Shown here: positions 6,953 to 13,142 of the stretch, in pieces | How positions within the stretch are numbered: position 1 is the stretch's first letter | Layout: each line of letters opens with the position of its first letter | From: Cellvibrionales bacterium UBA1963 | Lineage (GTDB): Bacteria; Pseudomonadota; Gammaproteobacteria; Pseudomonadales; UBA7434 | Assembly: GCA_002336035.1 (NCBI GenBank) | Contig: DDED01000119.1 | Span: 1 to 13,142 of the forward strand | Reading direction: 5' to 3' | Length of the DNA: 13,142 nt | Program-made: the position numbers and the translations under genes | The notes under the pieces: generated by a model | Seen by the model: only the letters and a program-made list of their open reading frames with translations | Databases searched by the model: none | What the model was told of the DNA's origin: nothing

Positions 6953-7459
6953 ATGACAATGACTCAGAATTCTTTCTCTAAAGAGGAATTAATTGACTGT
7001 GGCCATGGCCGTATTTTTGGTTCTGGAAATCCACAGCTACCGATTGATAATATGCTTATGCTGGATCGTATAACTAAAATTACAGATCAAGAGGGCGATT
7101 TCAATAAAGGATATATCGAAGCTGAACTCGATATCCATCCAGATCTGTGGTTCTTTAATTGCCACTTTCCTGGTGATCCCGTCATGCCAGGCTGTCTTGG
7201 CCTCGATGCACTGTGGCAACTGATTGGTTTCTTTTTAGGATGGAAGGGCAACCAAGGCCAAGGACGTGCATTAGGCTGCGGGGAAGTAAAATTTACTGGT
7301 CAAGTCACACCCGATTCGACGCTCGTTTGCTACAAAATTCACTTAAGCCGAGTCATAGAGCGAAAATTGGTCATGGGTATCGCTGACGCCAGCATGGAAG
7401 TTGATGGCAAGGTTATTTATACCGCAAAGAATCTTCGTGTTGGTTTATTTAAAAAATAA
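6953..7459 (+). CDS. fabA: 3-hydroxydecanoyl-[acyl-carrier-protein] dehydratase/isomerase
   Basis: FabA dehydrates 3-hydroxyacyl-ACP and isomerises trans-2- to cis-3-decenoyl-ACP, the branch point of anaerobic unsaturated fatty acid synthesis. The 168-aa product is near the 172 aa of E. coli FabA and aligns throughout: PQLPIDNMLMLDRI, GYIEAELDIHPDLWFF, then NCHFPGDPVMPGCLGLDALW carrying catalytic His71 and Asp85, RALGCGEVKFTGQV and a C-terminal KNLRVGLF. Two near-adjacent in-frame ATGs (6953 and 6959) could start it, and the ribosome site is weak (GGGCTGT). fabB follows on the same strand after 103 bases, as in the fabAB pair of Pseudomonas. Confidence 0.97.
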   Translation: MTMTQNSFSKEELIDCGHGRIFGSGNPQLPIDNMLMLDRITKITDQEGDFNKGYIEAELDIHPDLWFFNCHFPGDPVMPGCLGLDALWQLIGFFLGWKGNQGQGRALGCGEVKFTGQVTPDSTLVCYKIHLSRVIERKLVMGIADASMEVDGKVIYTAKNLRVGLFKK

Positions 7460-7562
7460 TTAGCCACACAAACATTGGGTTATTTAATAATTTTATGCCC
7501 AACATTAAGCGATACAAGGTATAATTCACCTCTATAAAATTACCATTATAAAAGGCATATTC
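7460..7562 (+). promoter_or_regulatory. fabA-fabB spacer with TATAAT box
   Basis: A perfect TATAAT lies at 7520-7525, 38 bases before the fabB ATG, but the -35 positions are poor. Just before it TTGGG (7476-7480) and CCCAA (7498-7502) could pair around an AT-rich loop. fabB may therefore have a secondary promoter of its own as well as read-through from fabA. AAAGG seven to eight bases before the fabB ATG is its ribosome site. Confidence 0.35.
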
Positions 7563-8780
7563 ATGAGAAGGATTGTTGTTTCAGGCATGGGCATTACTTC
7601 TTGTTTAGGCTCGACCACCGAAACGGTTACAACGGCTCTTAAGCAAGGCTTATCAGGTATTCGGTTTAATCCAAGCTATGCTGAACTTGGCATGCGTAGC
7701 CATATCGCGGGAATGATCGACCTCGATCTAAGCCAGCTTATTGACCGAAAACTATTCCGCTTTATGGGCAACGCTGCAGGCTATGCTTATTTGGCTATGG
7801 CCGCAGCTATTGTTGATGCCGGTCTCGACCCAATAGACTTATCTCACCCAAGGACTGGCATTATTGCTGGCTCAGGTGGCGCGTCCTCTGCCAGCCAAGT
7901 CGCTGCTGCTGAAATTCTTCAGCAACGCGGCATCAAACGCGTTGGCCCCTATCGTGTGACACAAACCATGGGCAGTACAGTGTCAGCTTGTTTGGCAACA
8001 GCTTTCAAAATTAAAGGCATCAATTATTCCATCTCTTCAGCCTGCTCAACGAGTGCGCACTGCATTGGCAATGCCATGGAACAAATCCAATTAGGCAAAC
8101 AAGATATTGTTTTTGCCGGCGGCGGCGAAGAAGAACACTGGACCATGAGCTGCCTTTTTGATGCGATGGGGGCGCTATCTTCAAAATATAATGACACCCC
8201 TGAGCTAGCTTCTAGAGCCTATGACCGTGATCGTGATGGTTTTGTTATTGCTGGCGGCGGAGGCATGTTGATATTGGAAGAACTCGAACATGCAAAGGCA
8301 CGCGGCGCAAACATTTATGCTGAGATTGTCGGTTATGGTGCGACCTCGGACGGTGCAGAAATGGTCTCTCCCTCTGGAGAAGGAGCGGTAAGAGCTATGC
8401 AAATTGCCAGTGCTGGGCTTGATGGCAGTATTGACTATATCAATGCGCACGGCACCAGCACACCGGCCGGTGACATGGTTGAACTAGCCGCTATGAAAAC
8501 AGCTTTTGGTGATAATATTCCGTCAATAAGTTCTACCAAATCACTGACCGGTCACTCTCTTGGCGCTGCAGGTGTTCAAGAAGCCATTTATAGTTTGTTA
8601 ATGTTAAAACACGACTTCATAGCCGGCTCTGCAAACATACAGCAACTTGACGAGGCCGCCAATGGCTTACCTATTGTTGAAAAAACCATTGAGGGGGTGA
8701 CGTTAAATCGAGTCATGTCAAACAGCTTTGGTTTCGGTGGCACCAATGCCAGCTTAGTGTTTCAACGTTATGTCGGCTGA
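7563..8780 (+). CDS. fabB: 3-oxoacyl-[acyl-carrier-protein] synthase I (KAS I)
   Basis: FabB condenses malonyl-ACP with acyl-ACP and is the condensing enzyme that extends the cis-3-decenoyl-ACP made by FabA. The 405-aa product matches E. coli FabB (406 aa) from end to end. It shows GMRSH (43-47), LIDRKLFRFM, the active site ISSACSTSAHCIGNA with nucleophile Cys161, GGGEEEHWTM, NAHGTSTPAGD with His296, STKSLTGHSLGAAG with Lys326 and His331, and the C-terminal NSFGFGGTNAS glycine loop (387-397). The Cys-His-His triad marks it as a true KAS, and the N-terminal and active-site contexts fit FabB rather than FabF. ATG 7563 has an AAAGG ribosome site. The stop is 7 bases from the convergent moeA stop, leaving no room for a separate terminator. 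Confidence 0.97.
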   Translation: MRRIVVSGMGITSCLGSTTETVTTALKQGLSGIRFNPSYAELGMRSHIAGMIDLDLSQLIDRKLFRFMGNAAGYAYLAMAAAIVDAGLDPIDLSHPRTGIIAGSGGASSASQVAAAEILQQRGIKRVGPYRVTQTMGSTVSACLATAFKIKGINYSISSACSTSAHCIGNAMEQIQLGKQDIVFAGGGEEEHWTMSCLFDAMGALSSKYNDTPELASRAYDRDRDGFVIAGGGGMLILEELEHAKARGANIYAEIVGYGATSDGAEMVSPSGEGAVRAMQIASAGLDGSIDYINAHGTSTPAGDMVELAAMKTAFGDNIPSISSTKSLTGHSLGAAGVQEAIYSLLMLKHDFIAGSANIQQLDEAANGLPIVEKTIEGVTLNRVMSNSFGFGGTNASLVFQRYVG

Positions 8781-8787
8781 CATTAAG

Positions 8788-10026
8788 CTAAAACTGTAGC
8801 TCACCAAAGCACGATAACGGTAAAATACTGCAGCGATCTCCTGGATACAATTGCTGACCGGCAGCCATGGGAATCAAAATATTTGCCGCAGATATTGACG
8901 ACAACACCCCCGAGCTTTGATTGTCAAATAACTCAGCAACTAATTCACCGCTTTCATTAACCTGCGCCATGCCCCTTAAAAAATCTAATCTTCGTCCGCG
9001 ATTATGCCGCTCAAAATTAACCGTCGCTGAATAGCCTTTAAGCGTGCCATCGGCAAGATCAATATCAGCCAGTTCACAGAGCCCCATAGATTTTAGTAAC
9101 CACGGTCTAACCAATAAATGAAATGTCACATAAGCAGAGACAGGGTTACCAGGCAAACCAAAAAAAGGCGTATTTTGAATCTGCCCAAAGGCAACAGGCT
9201 TACCAGGCTTAATCGCTAACTTCCAGAAATCAATATGGCCGAGAGCTTCAACTTGTTGACGAACATAATCCTCTTCGCCTACCGACATACCGCCGGTGGT
9301 GATAACGCAGTCTGCTTTTTCAGCGGCTTCAGACATAAACTGACGCGTTGATAATGCGTCATCGGGACATCGGCCTAAATCCAGAGGCACCGCTCCACAT
9401 TCAAGGATTTTAGCGGCTAAAAAATAACGGTTGGAGTTATATATCTGCCCTGGCTCAAGTGCCTGCTCAGGATCCTTGAGTTCATCACCCGTCGAGAAAA
9501 AAGCAACCGTTACAGGCCGGTAACAATTCAACCGACCAACTCCCACCGAAGCCAATAATCCAATGTCTCCTGCGCTGAGTCGCGTGCCCTTGTCAACCAC
9601 TCTGGATTGACATCGAATATCTTGACCCGCTAGGCGAATATGCTGTCCTAATGCTGGTTTTTCTGTAAAAACCACCTGTTTGGTGTCTAGATTCTGCTCA
9701 CTGTCTTCTTGTAATATAACGGCATCAGCACCCGCTGGAACCATGGCGCCCGTAAAAATTCTAGCCACTGTTCCCGTCTTTAAAGCTAAAGGCTTATCAC
9801 CCGCAGCGATCCGCTGAGAGACGTTAAATGCGCGCTGGGAAGTGACCTCATCAAAACGAACAGCATACCCATCCATCGCACTGTTATCGAACGAGGGCAC
9901 ATCGATAGTGGCGACTTGCTGCGATGCAGAAATTCGTCCTAAGGCGTCACTTAACGACAGTGATTCAATCTTAGGTTTAATGGTTTTTGTTAAAACCATT
10001 GCCAGTCCGGCTTCAAATTCGATCAT
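8788..10026 (-). CDS. moeA: Molybdopterin molybdenumtransferase MoeA
   Basis: MoeA inserts molybdate into adenylylated molybdopterin to give molybdenum cofactor in the cytoplasm. The 412-aa length equals the usual MoeA (411 aa in E. coli). Motifs in order are DVPSFDNSAMDGYA (42-55), GDKPL, FTGAMVPAGADAVILQED (91-108), the MoCF-binding core with STGDEL (178-183), YNSNRYFL, TTGGMSVGEEDYV (243-255), KPGKPVAFG (273-281), LPGNPVSAYV (291-300) and the C-terminal domain IV stretch SSGVLSSISAANILIP (371-386). Its ATG overlaps the moaB stop as ATGA, suggesting translational coupling. It ends tail to tail with fabB. No other Moco genes or molybdoenzymes are in the window. Confidence 0.96.
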   Translation of the reverse strand: MIEFEAGLAMVLTKTIKPKIESLSLSDALGRISASQQVATIDVPSFDNSAMDGYAVRFDEVTSQRAFNVSQRIAAGDKPLALKTGTVARIFTGAMVPAGADAVILQEDSEQNLDTKQVVFTEKPALGQHIRLAGQDIRCQSRVVDKGTRLSAGDIGLLASVGVGRLNCYRPVTVAFFSTGDELKDPEQALEPGQIYNSNRYFLAAKILECGAVPLDLGRCPDDALSTRQFMSEAAEKADCVITTGGMSVGEEDYVRQQVEALGHIDFWKLAIKPGKPVAFGQIQNTPFFGLPGNPVSAYVTFHLLVRPWLLKSMGLCELADIDLADGTLKGYSATVNFERHNRGRRLDFLRGMAQVNESGELVAELFDNQSSGVLSSISAANILIPMAAGQQLYPGDRCSILPLSCFGELQF

Positions 10027-10553
10027 TGATTCGTTTTCAGGTGCTGCTGAAGCACACCATGAAAGTTACATGGCCGGTGACGGCTATCCAACTGCTCAGA
10101 TAAAATCCCTTGCCAAGCGAGCTGGCAAGCACCTGTCGAACCTGGCATAGCAAAAATGACGGTCTGATTAGCAAAACCTGCCAATGATCGCGATTGCATG
10201 GTAGAAGTACCAATATCCACGTATGAGAGTTGCCTAAACAACTCACCAAACCCATCAATGTGTTTATCAAATAAAGGACCAATGGCCTCGGGAGTTGAAT
10301 CGCGACCGCTAAAACCTGTTCCACCGGTGATTAATACAGCATCGATCGCAGGCTCAACGATCCAGCGCGAAATAATTGCTCGTATAGCATAAATATCGTC
10401 TTTAACGATCTCACGATGGTGCAAATGATGACCGGCTTCTGTGATCGAATCCGCTAAATAATCACCTGAAGTATCATTTTTTTCAGTTCGCGTGTCTGAG
10501 ACGGTTAAAACGGCCAGGCCCAAGGGGCTAAAAATATCTGTTGCTTTTGACAT
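10023..10553 (-). CDS. moaB: Molybdenum cofactor biosynthesis protein B
   Basis: The protein is a MoaB/Mog family molybdopterin-binding protein, 176 aa from ATG 10553 (E. coli MoaB is 170 aa). A reading from TTG 10580 adds nine residues and is less likely. Motifs are AVLTVSDTR (14-22), DTSGDYL, AIRAIISRWI, the nucleotide-binding ITGGTGFSGRDSTPEA (75-90), DKHIDGFGELFRQLS, IGTSTMQSR, AMPGST (135-140) and RPCNFH near the end. In organisms lacking MogA, MoaB-type proteins adenylylate molybdopterin before MoeA acts. The four-base overlap with moeA supports a shared pathway step. Whether this copy is active, or whether a separate mogA exists, cannot be told here. A weak ribosome site (GAG five bases before the ATG) is visible. 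Confidence 0.94.
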   Translation of the reverse strand: MSKATDIFSPLGLAVLTVSDTRTEKNDTSGDYLADSITEAGHHLHHREIVKDDIYAIRAIISRWIVEPAIDAVLITGGTGFSGRDSTPEAIGPLFDKHIDGFGELFRQLSYVDIGTSTMQSRSLAGFANQTVIFAMPGSTGACQLAWQGILSEQLDSRHRPCNFHGVLQQHLKTNQ

Positions 10554-10639
10554 AAGCGCTCGTTTACCTTTTTTGATCAATTAAAAAACAAAAGAAGCTG
10601 TGTGTTGCTCATTTCAGTGGTAAATTGCTTCTATTCGCT

Positions 10640-10668
10640 ATTTTGACCTTTTATCCAGCTATTGACAA
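10640..10668 (-). promoter_or_regulatory. Possible promoter for moaB-moeA, sharing -35 bases with rpsT promoter
   Basis: On the minus strand TTGTCA (10668-10663) and CAAAAT (10645-10640) are spaced by 17 bases. They match the consensus at 5/6 and 4/6. The -35 bases overlap those of the divergent rpsT promoter. The predicted leader is about 80 bases. Support is from motif match only. Confidence 0.3.
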
Positions 10669-10690
10669 TCACCTTACAACTCTGAATAAT
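10662..10690 (+). promoter_or_regulatory. rpsT promoter
   Basis: A perfect TTGACA -35 (10662-10667), a 17-base spacer and AATAAT -10 (10685-10690, 5/6) give a strong sigma-70 promoter. It is followed by a fairly GC-rich CTTCGGCC before the expected start point near 10697, which is compatible with growth-rate or ppGpp control of a ribosomal gene. The leader would be about 40 bases. Confidence 0.65.
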
Positions 10691-10736
10691 CTTCGGCCTA
10701 AATTTTATGCCTTAAAATGCTAAATCGGAGTCAATC

Positions 10737-11003
10737 TTGGCCAATTCGCCTCAGTCAAAAAAACGTGCTCGACAAGCTGAAAAGCGTCGCACTCAAAATG
10801 CAAGTATGCGCTCAATGGTTCGTACTTACCTCAAACGCGTAATTGCTGCTATTAGCAGTGGCGATGCCACTGCTGCACAAGCCGCTTACGACAGCGCTGT
10901 TCCAGTTATCGACCGAATGGCCGATAAGGGCGTTCTTCATAAGAATAAAGCTGCACGACATAAATCTCGTCTTAACGCTCAAGTCAAAGCTCTTAGTAGC
11001 TAA
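10737..11003 (+). CDS. rpsT: 30S ribosomal protein S20 (TTG start)
   Basis: S20 binds 16S rRNA in the body of the 30S subunit. The 88-aa basic product begins MANSPQSKKRARQAEKRR and continues RSMVRTYLKRV, then HKNKAARHKSRL, the standard bS20 pattern and length (E. coli 87 aa). It starts with TTG at 10737, six bases after a GGAG Shine-Dalgarno (10727-10730). The E. coli gene also starts with UUG and that codon takes part in autogenous control, so the same regulation may hold here. The gene stands alone between the divergent moaB and rplU. Confidence 0.97.
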   Translation: MANSPQSKKRARQAEKRRTQNASMRSMVRTYLKRVIAAISSGDATAAQAAYDSAVPVIDRMADKGVLHKNKAARHKSRLNAQVKALSS

Positions 11004-11014
11004 CAATGTTGCAG

Positions 11015-11041
11015 GTTAAATCTCTAAATTATTGATTTAAC
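11015..11041. repeat. Inverted repeat just after rpsT
   Basis: GTTAAATC (11015-11022) and GATTTAAC (11034-11041) are exact reverse complements around an 11-base AT-rich loop, starting 12 bases after the rpsT stop. The AT-rich stem would be weak in RNA. It may protect the 3' end together with the hairpin that follows, or be incidental. Confidence 0.35.
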
Positions 11042-11056
11042 TATGCTTTTAAGTTT

Positions 11057-11072
11057 AAGCCACGGCTTTTTT
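11057..11072 (+). terminator. Candidate rpsT terminator
   Basis: AAGCC (11057-11061) and GGCTT (11064-11068) form a short stem with a tight loop, running straight into a run of six T (11067-11072). The stem is short for an intrinsic terminator, so the call is tentative. Confidence 0.4.
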
Positions 11073-11098
11073 GACAACCGCTTTTGGGTCATAATGAG

Positions 11099-11121
11099 GT
11101 ATGGGTTACATTAACCCATAC
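11099..11121. repeat. 23-base near-perfect palindrome between rpsT and rplU
   Basis: The arms GTATGGGTTA (11099-11108) and TAACCCATAC (11112-11121) are perfect 10-base reverse complements with a 3-base centre (CAT). There is no T-run after it, so it is not a standard intrinsic terminator. It could be an operator, a protein-binding repeat, or a stable RNA hairpin at the end of the rpsT transcript. Confidence 0.6.
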
Positions 11122-11237
11122 TGAAAGCCCTGCTTGATTAATTCTGTTCACTGCAGCAAATCCAGCTATCAAAGCTGAGAATGCCGTTTAATCGTGATTG
11201 CTGAGAATAAATACCCCTTAAAAAAATCGATCATTCC

Positions 11238-11266
11238 TTGTCTCAGCCAGCAAGATAGCTTATTAT
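11238..11266 (+). promoter_or_regulatory. Candidate rplU-rpmA promoter with GC-rich discriminator
   Basis: TTGTCT (-35, 11238-11243) and TATTAT (-10, 11261-11266) match the consensus at 4/6 and 5/6 with a 17-base spacer. TCGCCGCC follows at once, giving a GC-rich discriminator of the type found at stringently controlled promoters. Transcription would start near 11273, leaving a leader of about 125 bases. Confidence 0.55.
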
Positions 11267-11280
11267 TCGCCGCCTTTTTA

Positions 11281-11321
11281 GGGATAATTAACTAATTATC
11301 CCATTACGAGCCAATAGGCTC
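11281..11321 (+). promoter_or_regulatory. Two tandem hairpins in the rplU leader, candidate L21 control element
   Basis: GGGATAATTA (11281-11290) and TAATTATCCC (11293-11302) are perfect 10-base reverse complements; as RNA they form a 9-bp stem with an AACT loop. Six bases on, GAGCC-AATA-GGCTC (11308-11321) forms a 5-bp stem with a tetraloop. Both lie within the first 50 bases after the predicted start point and well before the rplU ribosome site. Autogenous leaders are common in ribosomal protein operons, so regulation by L21 is plausible, but this is inference. Confidence 0.45.
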
Positions 11322-11399
11322 ATTACCGTTGCCAGACTCGCAAATAAAAATAGCGCGTTAACCCTAAAAGCAAGGTTTGGCCACAATACGGAGAAAATT

Positions 11400-11711
11400 A
11401 TGTACGCAGTCGTTATCAGTGGTGGTAAGCAACACCGAGTTATAGAAGGTGAAACCCTCAAAGTTGAAAAGCTTGACCTTGCCACAGGTGAAACACTCAC
11501 TATTGACCAGGTCCTAATGGTCGGTGAAGGTGAATCAGTTAAAATTGGTGCCCCTTATGTCGACGGAAGCATTGTGACTGCAGAAATTCTTTCACACGGT
11601 CGTCATGATAAAGTCAATATCGTTAAATTCCGACGTCGTAAGCATCATCGTAAACAGATGGGCCATCGACAATGGTATACCGAATTAAAAATCACCAGCA
11701 TCGCTGGATAA
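11400..11711 (+). CDS. rplU: 50S ribosomal protein L21
   Basis: L21 binds 23S rRNA in the large subunit. The 103-aa product has the exact usual length and sequence pattern: MYAVVISGGKQHRV at the start, KIGAPYVDGSIVTAEIL in the middle, and the basic KFRRRKHHRKQMGHRQWYTE tail ending KITSI. ATG 11400 follows GGAG at 6-base spacing. rpmA follows after 44 bases, the standard rplU-rpmA operon, here preceded by rpsT rather than by ispB as in E. coli. Confidence 0.98.
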   Translation: MYAVVISGGKQHRVIEGETLKVEKLDLATGETLTIDQVLMVGEGESVKIGAPYVDGSIVTAEILSHGRHDKVNIVKFRRRKHHRKQMGHRQWYTELKITSIAG

Positions 11712-11755
11712 GTTTAACGATCAATCTATTTATAAAAAATATTGTGGAGTAAGTC

Positions 11756-12010
11756 ATGGCGCATAAAAAAGCTGGTGGTAGTACCCGTAACGGACGCGAT
11801 TCCGAGTCAAAACGTTTGGGTGTCAAATGTTTTGGTGGTGAAGCGGTCAGAGCAGGAAATATCATTATTCGTCAACGAGGTACTAAAGTGCATGCGGGCG
11901 TTAATGTCGGTATGGGTAAAGACCATACCCTATTTGCCACCGGTGACGGTTTCATTAAATTTGAACAAAAAGGTCCGAAAAACAGAAAATACGTTAATGT
12001 TGTTTCGTAG
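11756..12010 (+). CDS. rpmA: 50S ribosomal protein L27
   Basis: L27 sits near the peptidyl transferase centre. The 84-aa product begins MAHKKAGGSTRNGRDSESKR, giving the flexible N-terminal tail that reaches the P site, and continues LGVKCFGGEAVRAGNIIIRQRG, HAGVNVGMGKDHTLFA and GPKNRKYVNV, all standard. There is no N-terminal extension of the Firmicutes type. GTGGAG lies six bases before ATG 11756. It is the second gene of the rplU operon and is followed by a strong terminator. Confidence 0.98.
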   Translation: MAHKKAGGSTRNGRDSESKRLGVKCFGGEAVRAGNIIIRQRGTKVHAGVNVGMGKDHTLFATGDGFIKFEQKGPKNRKYVNVVS

Positions 12011-12030
12011 TCACGGCCATTATTAAACCT

Positions 12031-12059
12031 AAAGCCCTGTCTAACGACGGGGCTTTTTT
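12031..12059 (+). terminator. Intrinsic terminator after rpmA
   Basis: AAAGCCCTGTC (12031-12041) pairs with GACGGGGCTTT (12046-12056) across a TAAC loop, giving an 11-bp stem with one T-G pair. A run of six T (12054-12059) follows. It closes the rplU-rpmA unit, so obgE depends on read-through or on its own start in the 71 bases from 12060 to 12130, where I see no convincing promoter. Confidence 0.9.
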
Positions 12060-12130
12060 GTATAAGCCTCAAATCCACTTAAACACAATTTATTCGGCAT
12101 ATGACGTTCTGTAAATAAGTAGGCAAAACT

Positions 12131-13142
12131 ATGAAATTTGTTGATGAAGCGATTATTTCAGTGGTCGCGGGCAAAGGCGGCAAAGGCGGACTTAGTTTTC
12201 GCAGAGAGAAATATATTCCACGCGGTGGCCCTGATGGCGGCGATGGAGGCGATGGTGGTAGCGTTTTTCTACAGGCTGATGAATCACTTAACACACTCAT
12301 TGATTTTCGCTACCAACCCCGCTACGCAGCTGAGTCGGGACAAAGCGGACAAAATAAAAACTGTACTGGTCATGCTGGCGCAGACAAAACCCTTAAGGTG
12401 CCAGTTGGGACAATCGTTATTGATGAAGCCACAGATGAAACATTAGGTGACTTGTTAAAAATAGGTGACCGACTCAAAGTTGCTCAAGGTGGTTTCCATG
12501 GACTCGGCAATACGCGCTTTAAAACCAGCACTAACCGTGCGCCAAGACAAACCACTCCGGGTTCAGACGGGGAATCACGGCGCTTACGATTAGAGTTAAA
12601 AATATTAGCCGATGTCGGCTTACTGGGCATGCCGAATGCAGGTAAATCGAGTTTAATCACGGCTATTTCTGCTGCCAAACCTAAAATTGCTGACTATCCG
12701 TTTACCACTTTGGTGCCAAATTTAGGTGTGGTGAGTCTTGAGGCATACCGCAGTTTTGTGATGGCTGATATTCCAGGTCTCATTCCTGGCGCTGCTGAAG
12801 GGGCAGGTTTAGGTATTCGTTTTTTAAAACATTTAACGCGAACCCGTTTACTGCTGCACTTAGTTGATGTTATGCCACTTGACGAGGCAGATCCTATTGA
12901 TGCAATCGATCTATTAGACGATGAGCTAGCAGCTTTTAGCACGTCACTTGCTAATCGACCGCGCTGGTTAGTGTTAAATAAAATTGATTTATTGACCGAC
13001 CAACAGCTCTCTGAACTACTCGCTAGAGTTGCTATTGAATTACCGCAATACGATCACGTCTACGCCATTTCAACCGTAGCTAGGCAAGGATTAAAAGTAC
13101 TCAAAGGCGACATTATGACTCGCCTTGAGCAGCTATGGCAGG
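12131..13142 (+). CDS. obgE: Obg family GTPase ObgE/CgtA (partial, 3' end outside window)
   Basis: Obg is an essential GTPase tied to 50S assembly and stress or ppGpp signalling. The frame is open from ATG 12131 to the window edge, 337 codons of an expected 340-400. Residues 1-158 form the glycine-rich Obg fold (GKGGKGGLSF, KYIPRGGPDGGDGGDGG, QGGFHGLGN). The G domain shows G1 GMPNAGKSS (166-174), the switch I region YPFTTLVPN (189-197), G3 DIPGLIPGA (213-221), G4 NKID (283-286) and a G5-like AIST (312-315). The C-terminal end is cut off. AGG seven bases before the ATG is the ribosome site. Placement after rplU-rpmA is the usual arrangement, though a strong terminator separates them. Confidence 0.96.
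   Translation, partial: MKFVDEAIISVVAGKGGKGGLSFRREKYIPRGGPDGGDGGDGGSVFLQADESLNTLIDFRYQPRYAAESGQSGQNKNCTGHAGADKTLKVPVGTIVIDEATDETLGDLLKIGDRLKVAQGGFHGLGNTRFKTSTNRAPRQTTPGSDGESRRLRLELKILADVGLLGMPNAGKSSLITAISAAKPKIADYPFTTLVPNLGVVSLEAYRSFVMADIPGLIPGAAEGAGLGIRFLKHLTRTRLLLHLVDVMPLDEADPIDAIDLLDDELAAFSTSLANRPRWLVLNKIDLLTDQQLSELLARVAIELPQYDHVYAISTVARQGLKVLKGDIMTRLEQLWQ

Larger units (their letters stand above)
11004..11399 (+). other. 396-base gap between rpsT and rplU: terminator, palindromes, rplU promoter and leader
   Basis: No credible coding sequence is present. In order it contains an inverted repeat at 11015-11041, a small GC hairpin with a T-run at 11057-11072, a 23-base palindrome at 11099-11121, a minor hairpin CAGCT-ATCAA-AGCTG at 11163-11177, and the rplU promoter at 11238-11266 with leader hairpins at 11281-11302 and 11308-11321. 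The stretch from about 11122 to 11235 has no function I can assign. Confidence 0.6.

Noticed and set aside
9842..10150. Plus-strand open frame across the moeA/moaB junction
   Set aside because: Antisense to two clear genes with full-length family matches; a frame shadow.
12138..12446. Open frame in another phase within obgE
   Set aside because: It lies in the glycine-rich Obg domain, where repeated GGC/GAT codons keep alternative frames open; the Obg frame is clearly the coding one.

Overview
The window looks like a chromosomal segment of a gammaproteobacterium of moderate-to-low GC content. The evidence is the adjacent fabA-fabB pair (the FabA/FabB anaerobic route to unsaturated fatty acids), a Pseudomonas-like GalU, an E. 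coli-like CpsG/ManB and Pgi, rpsT opening with a UUG codon as in E. coli, and the rplU-rpmA-obgE order. A VPLPA-CTERM sorting signal on a secreted protein points to an environmental, exopolysaccharide-making bacterium with an exosortase. I cannot name the genus from sequence alone.

Layout: (1) 1-813, minus strand: a secreted DUF1566-type protein with a C-terminal VPLPA-CTERM anchor, followed by the first 39 codons of another exported protein that runs off the left edge. (2) 814-1387: a 574-base AT-rich intergenic region with several short inverted repeats and a pgi promoter candidate. (3) 1388-6741: a sugar-nucleotide block. pgi (plus) converges on the minus-strand operon manC/cpsB (bifunctional mannose-1-phosphate guanylyltransferase/mannose-6-phosphate isomerase), galU and manB/cpsG. 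Together these convert glucose-6-P through fructose-6-P, mannose-6-P and mannose-1-P to GDP-mannose, and glucose-1-P to UDP-glucose. (4) 6953-8780, plus: fabA-fabB, with a 25-base inverted repeat in the divergent promoter region. (5) 8788-10553, minus: moaB-moeA (molybdenum cofactor), overlapping by ATGA and converging on fabB with a 7-base gap. (6) 10737-13142, plus: rpsT, a 396-base gap with hairpins and a promoter, rplU, rpmA, a strong intrinsic terminator, and obgE/cgtA cut off at the right edge.

Most of the window is ordinary housekeeping sequence. I see no phage, IS element, CRISPR array, tRNA or rRNA. The parts worth a second look are the surface-polysaccharide context (a VPLPA-CTERM protein beside a compact GDP-mannose/UDP-glucose cassette) and several clean non-coding structures: the fabA upstream palindrome, the 23-base palindrome between rpsT and rplU, the two-hairpin rplU leader behind a promoter with a GC-rich discriminator, and the inverted-repeat cluster before pgi. 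I found no convincing evidence of a wholly new biological system.
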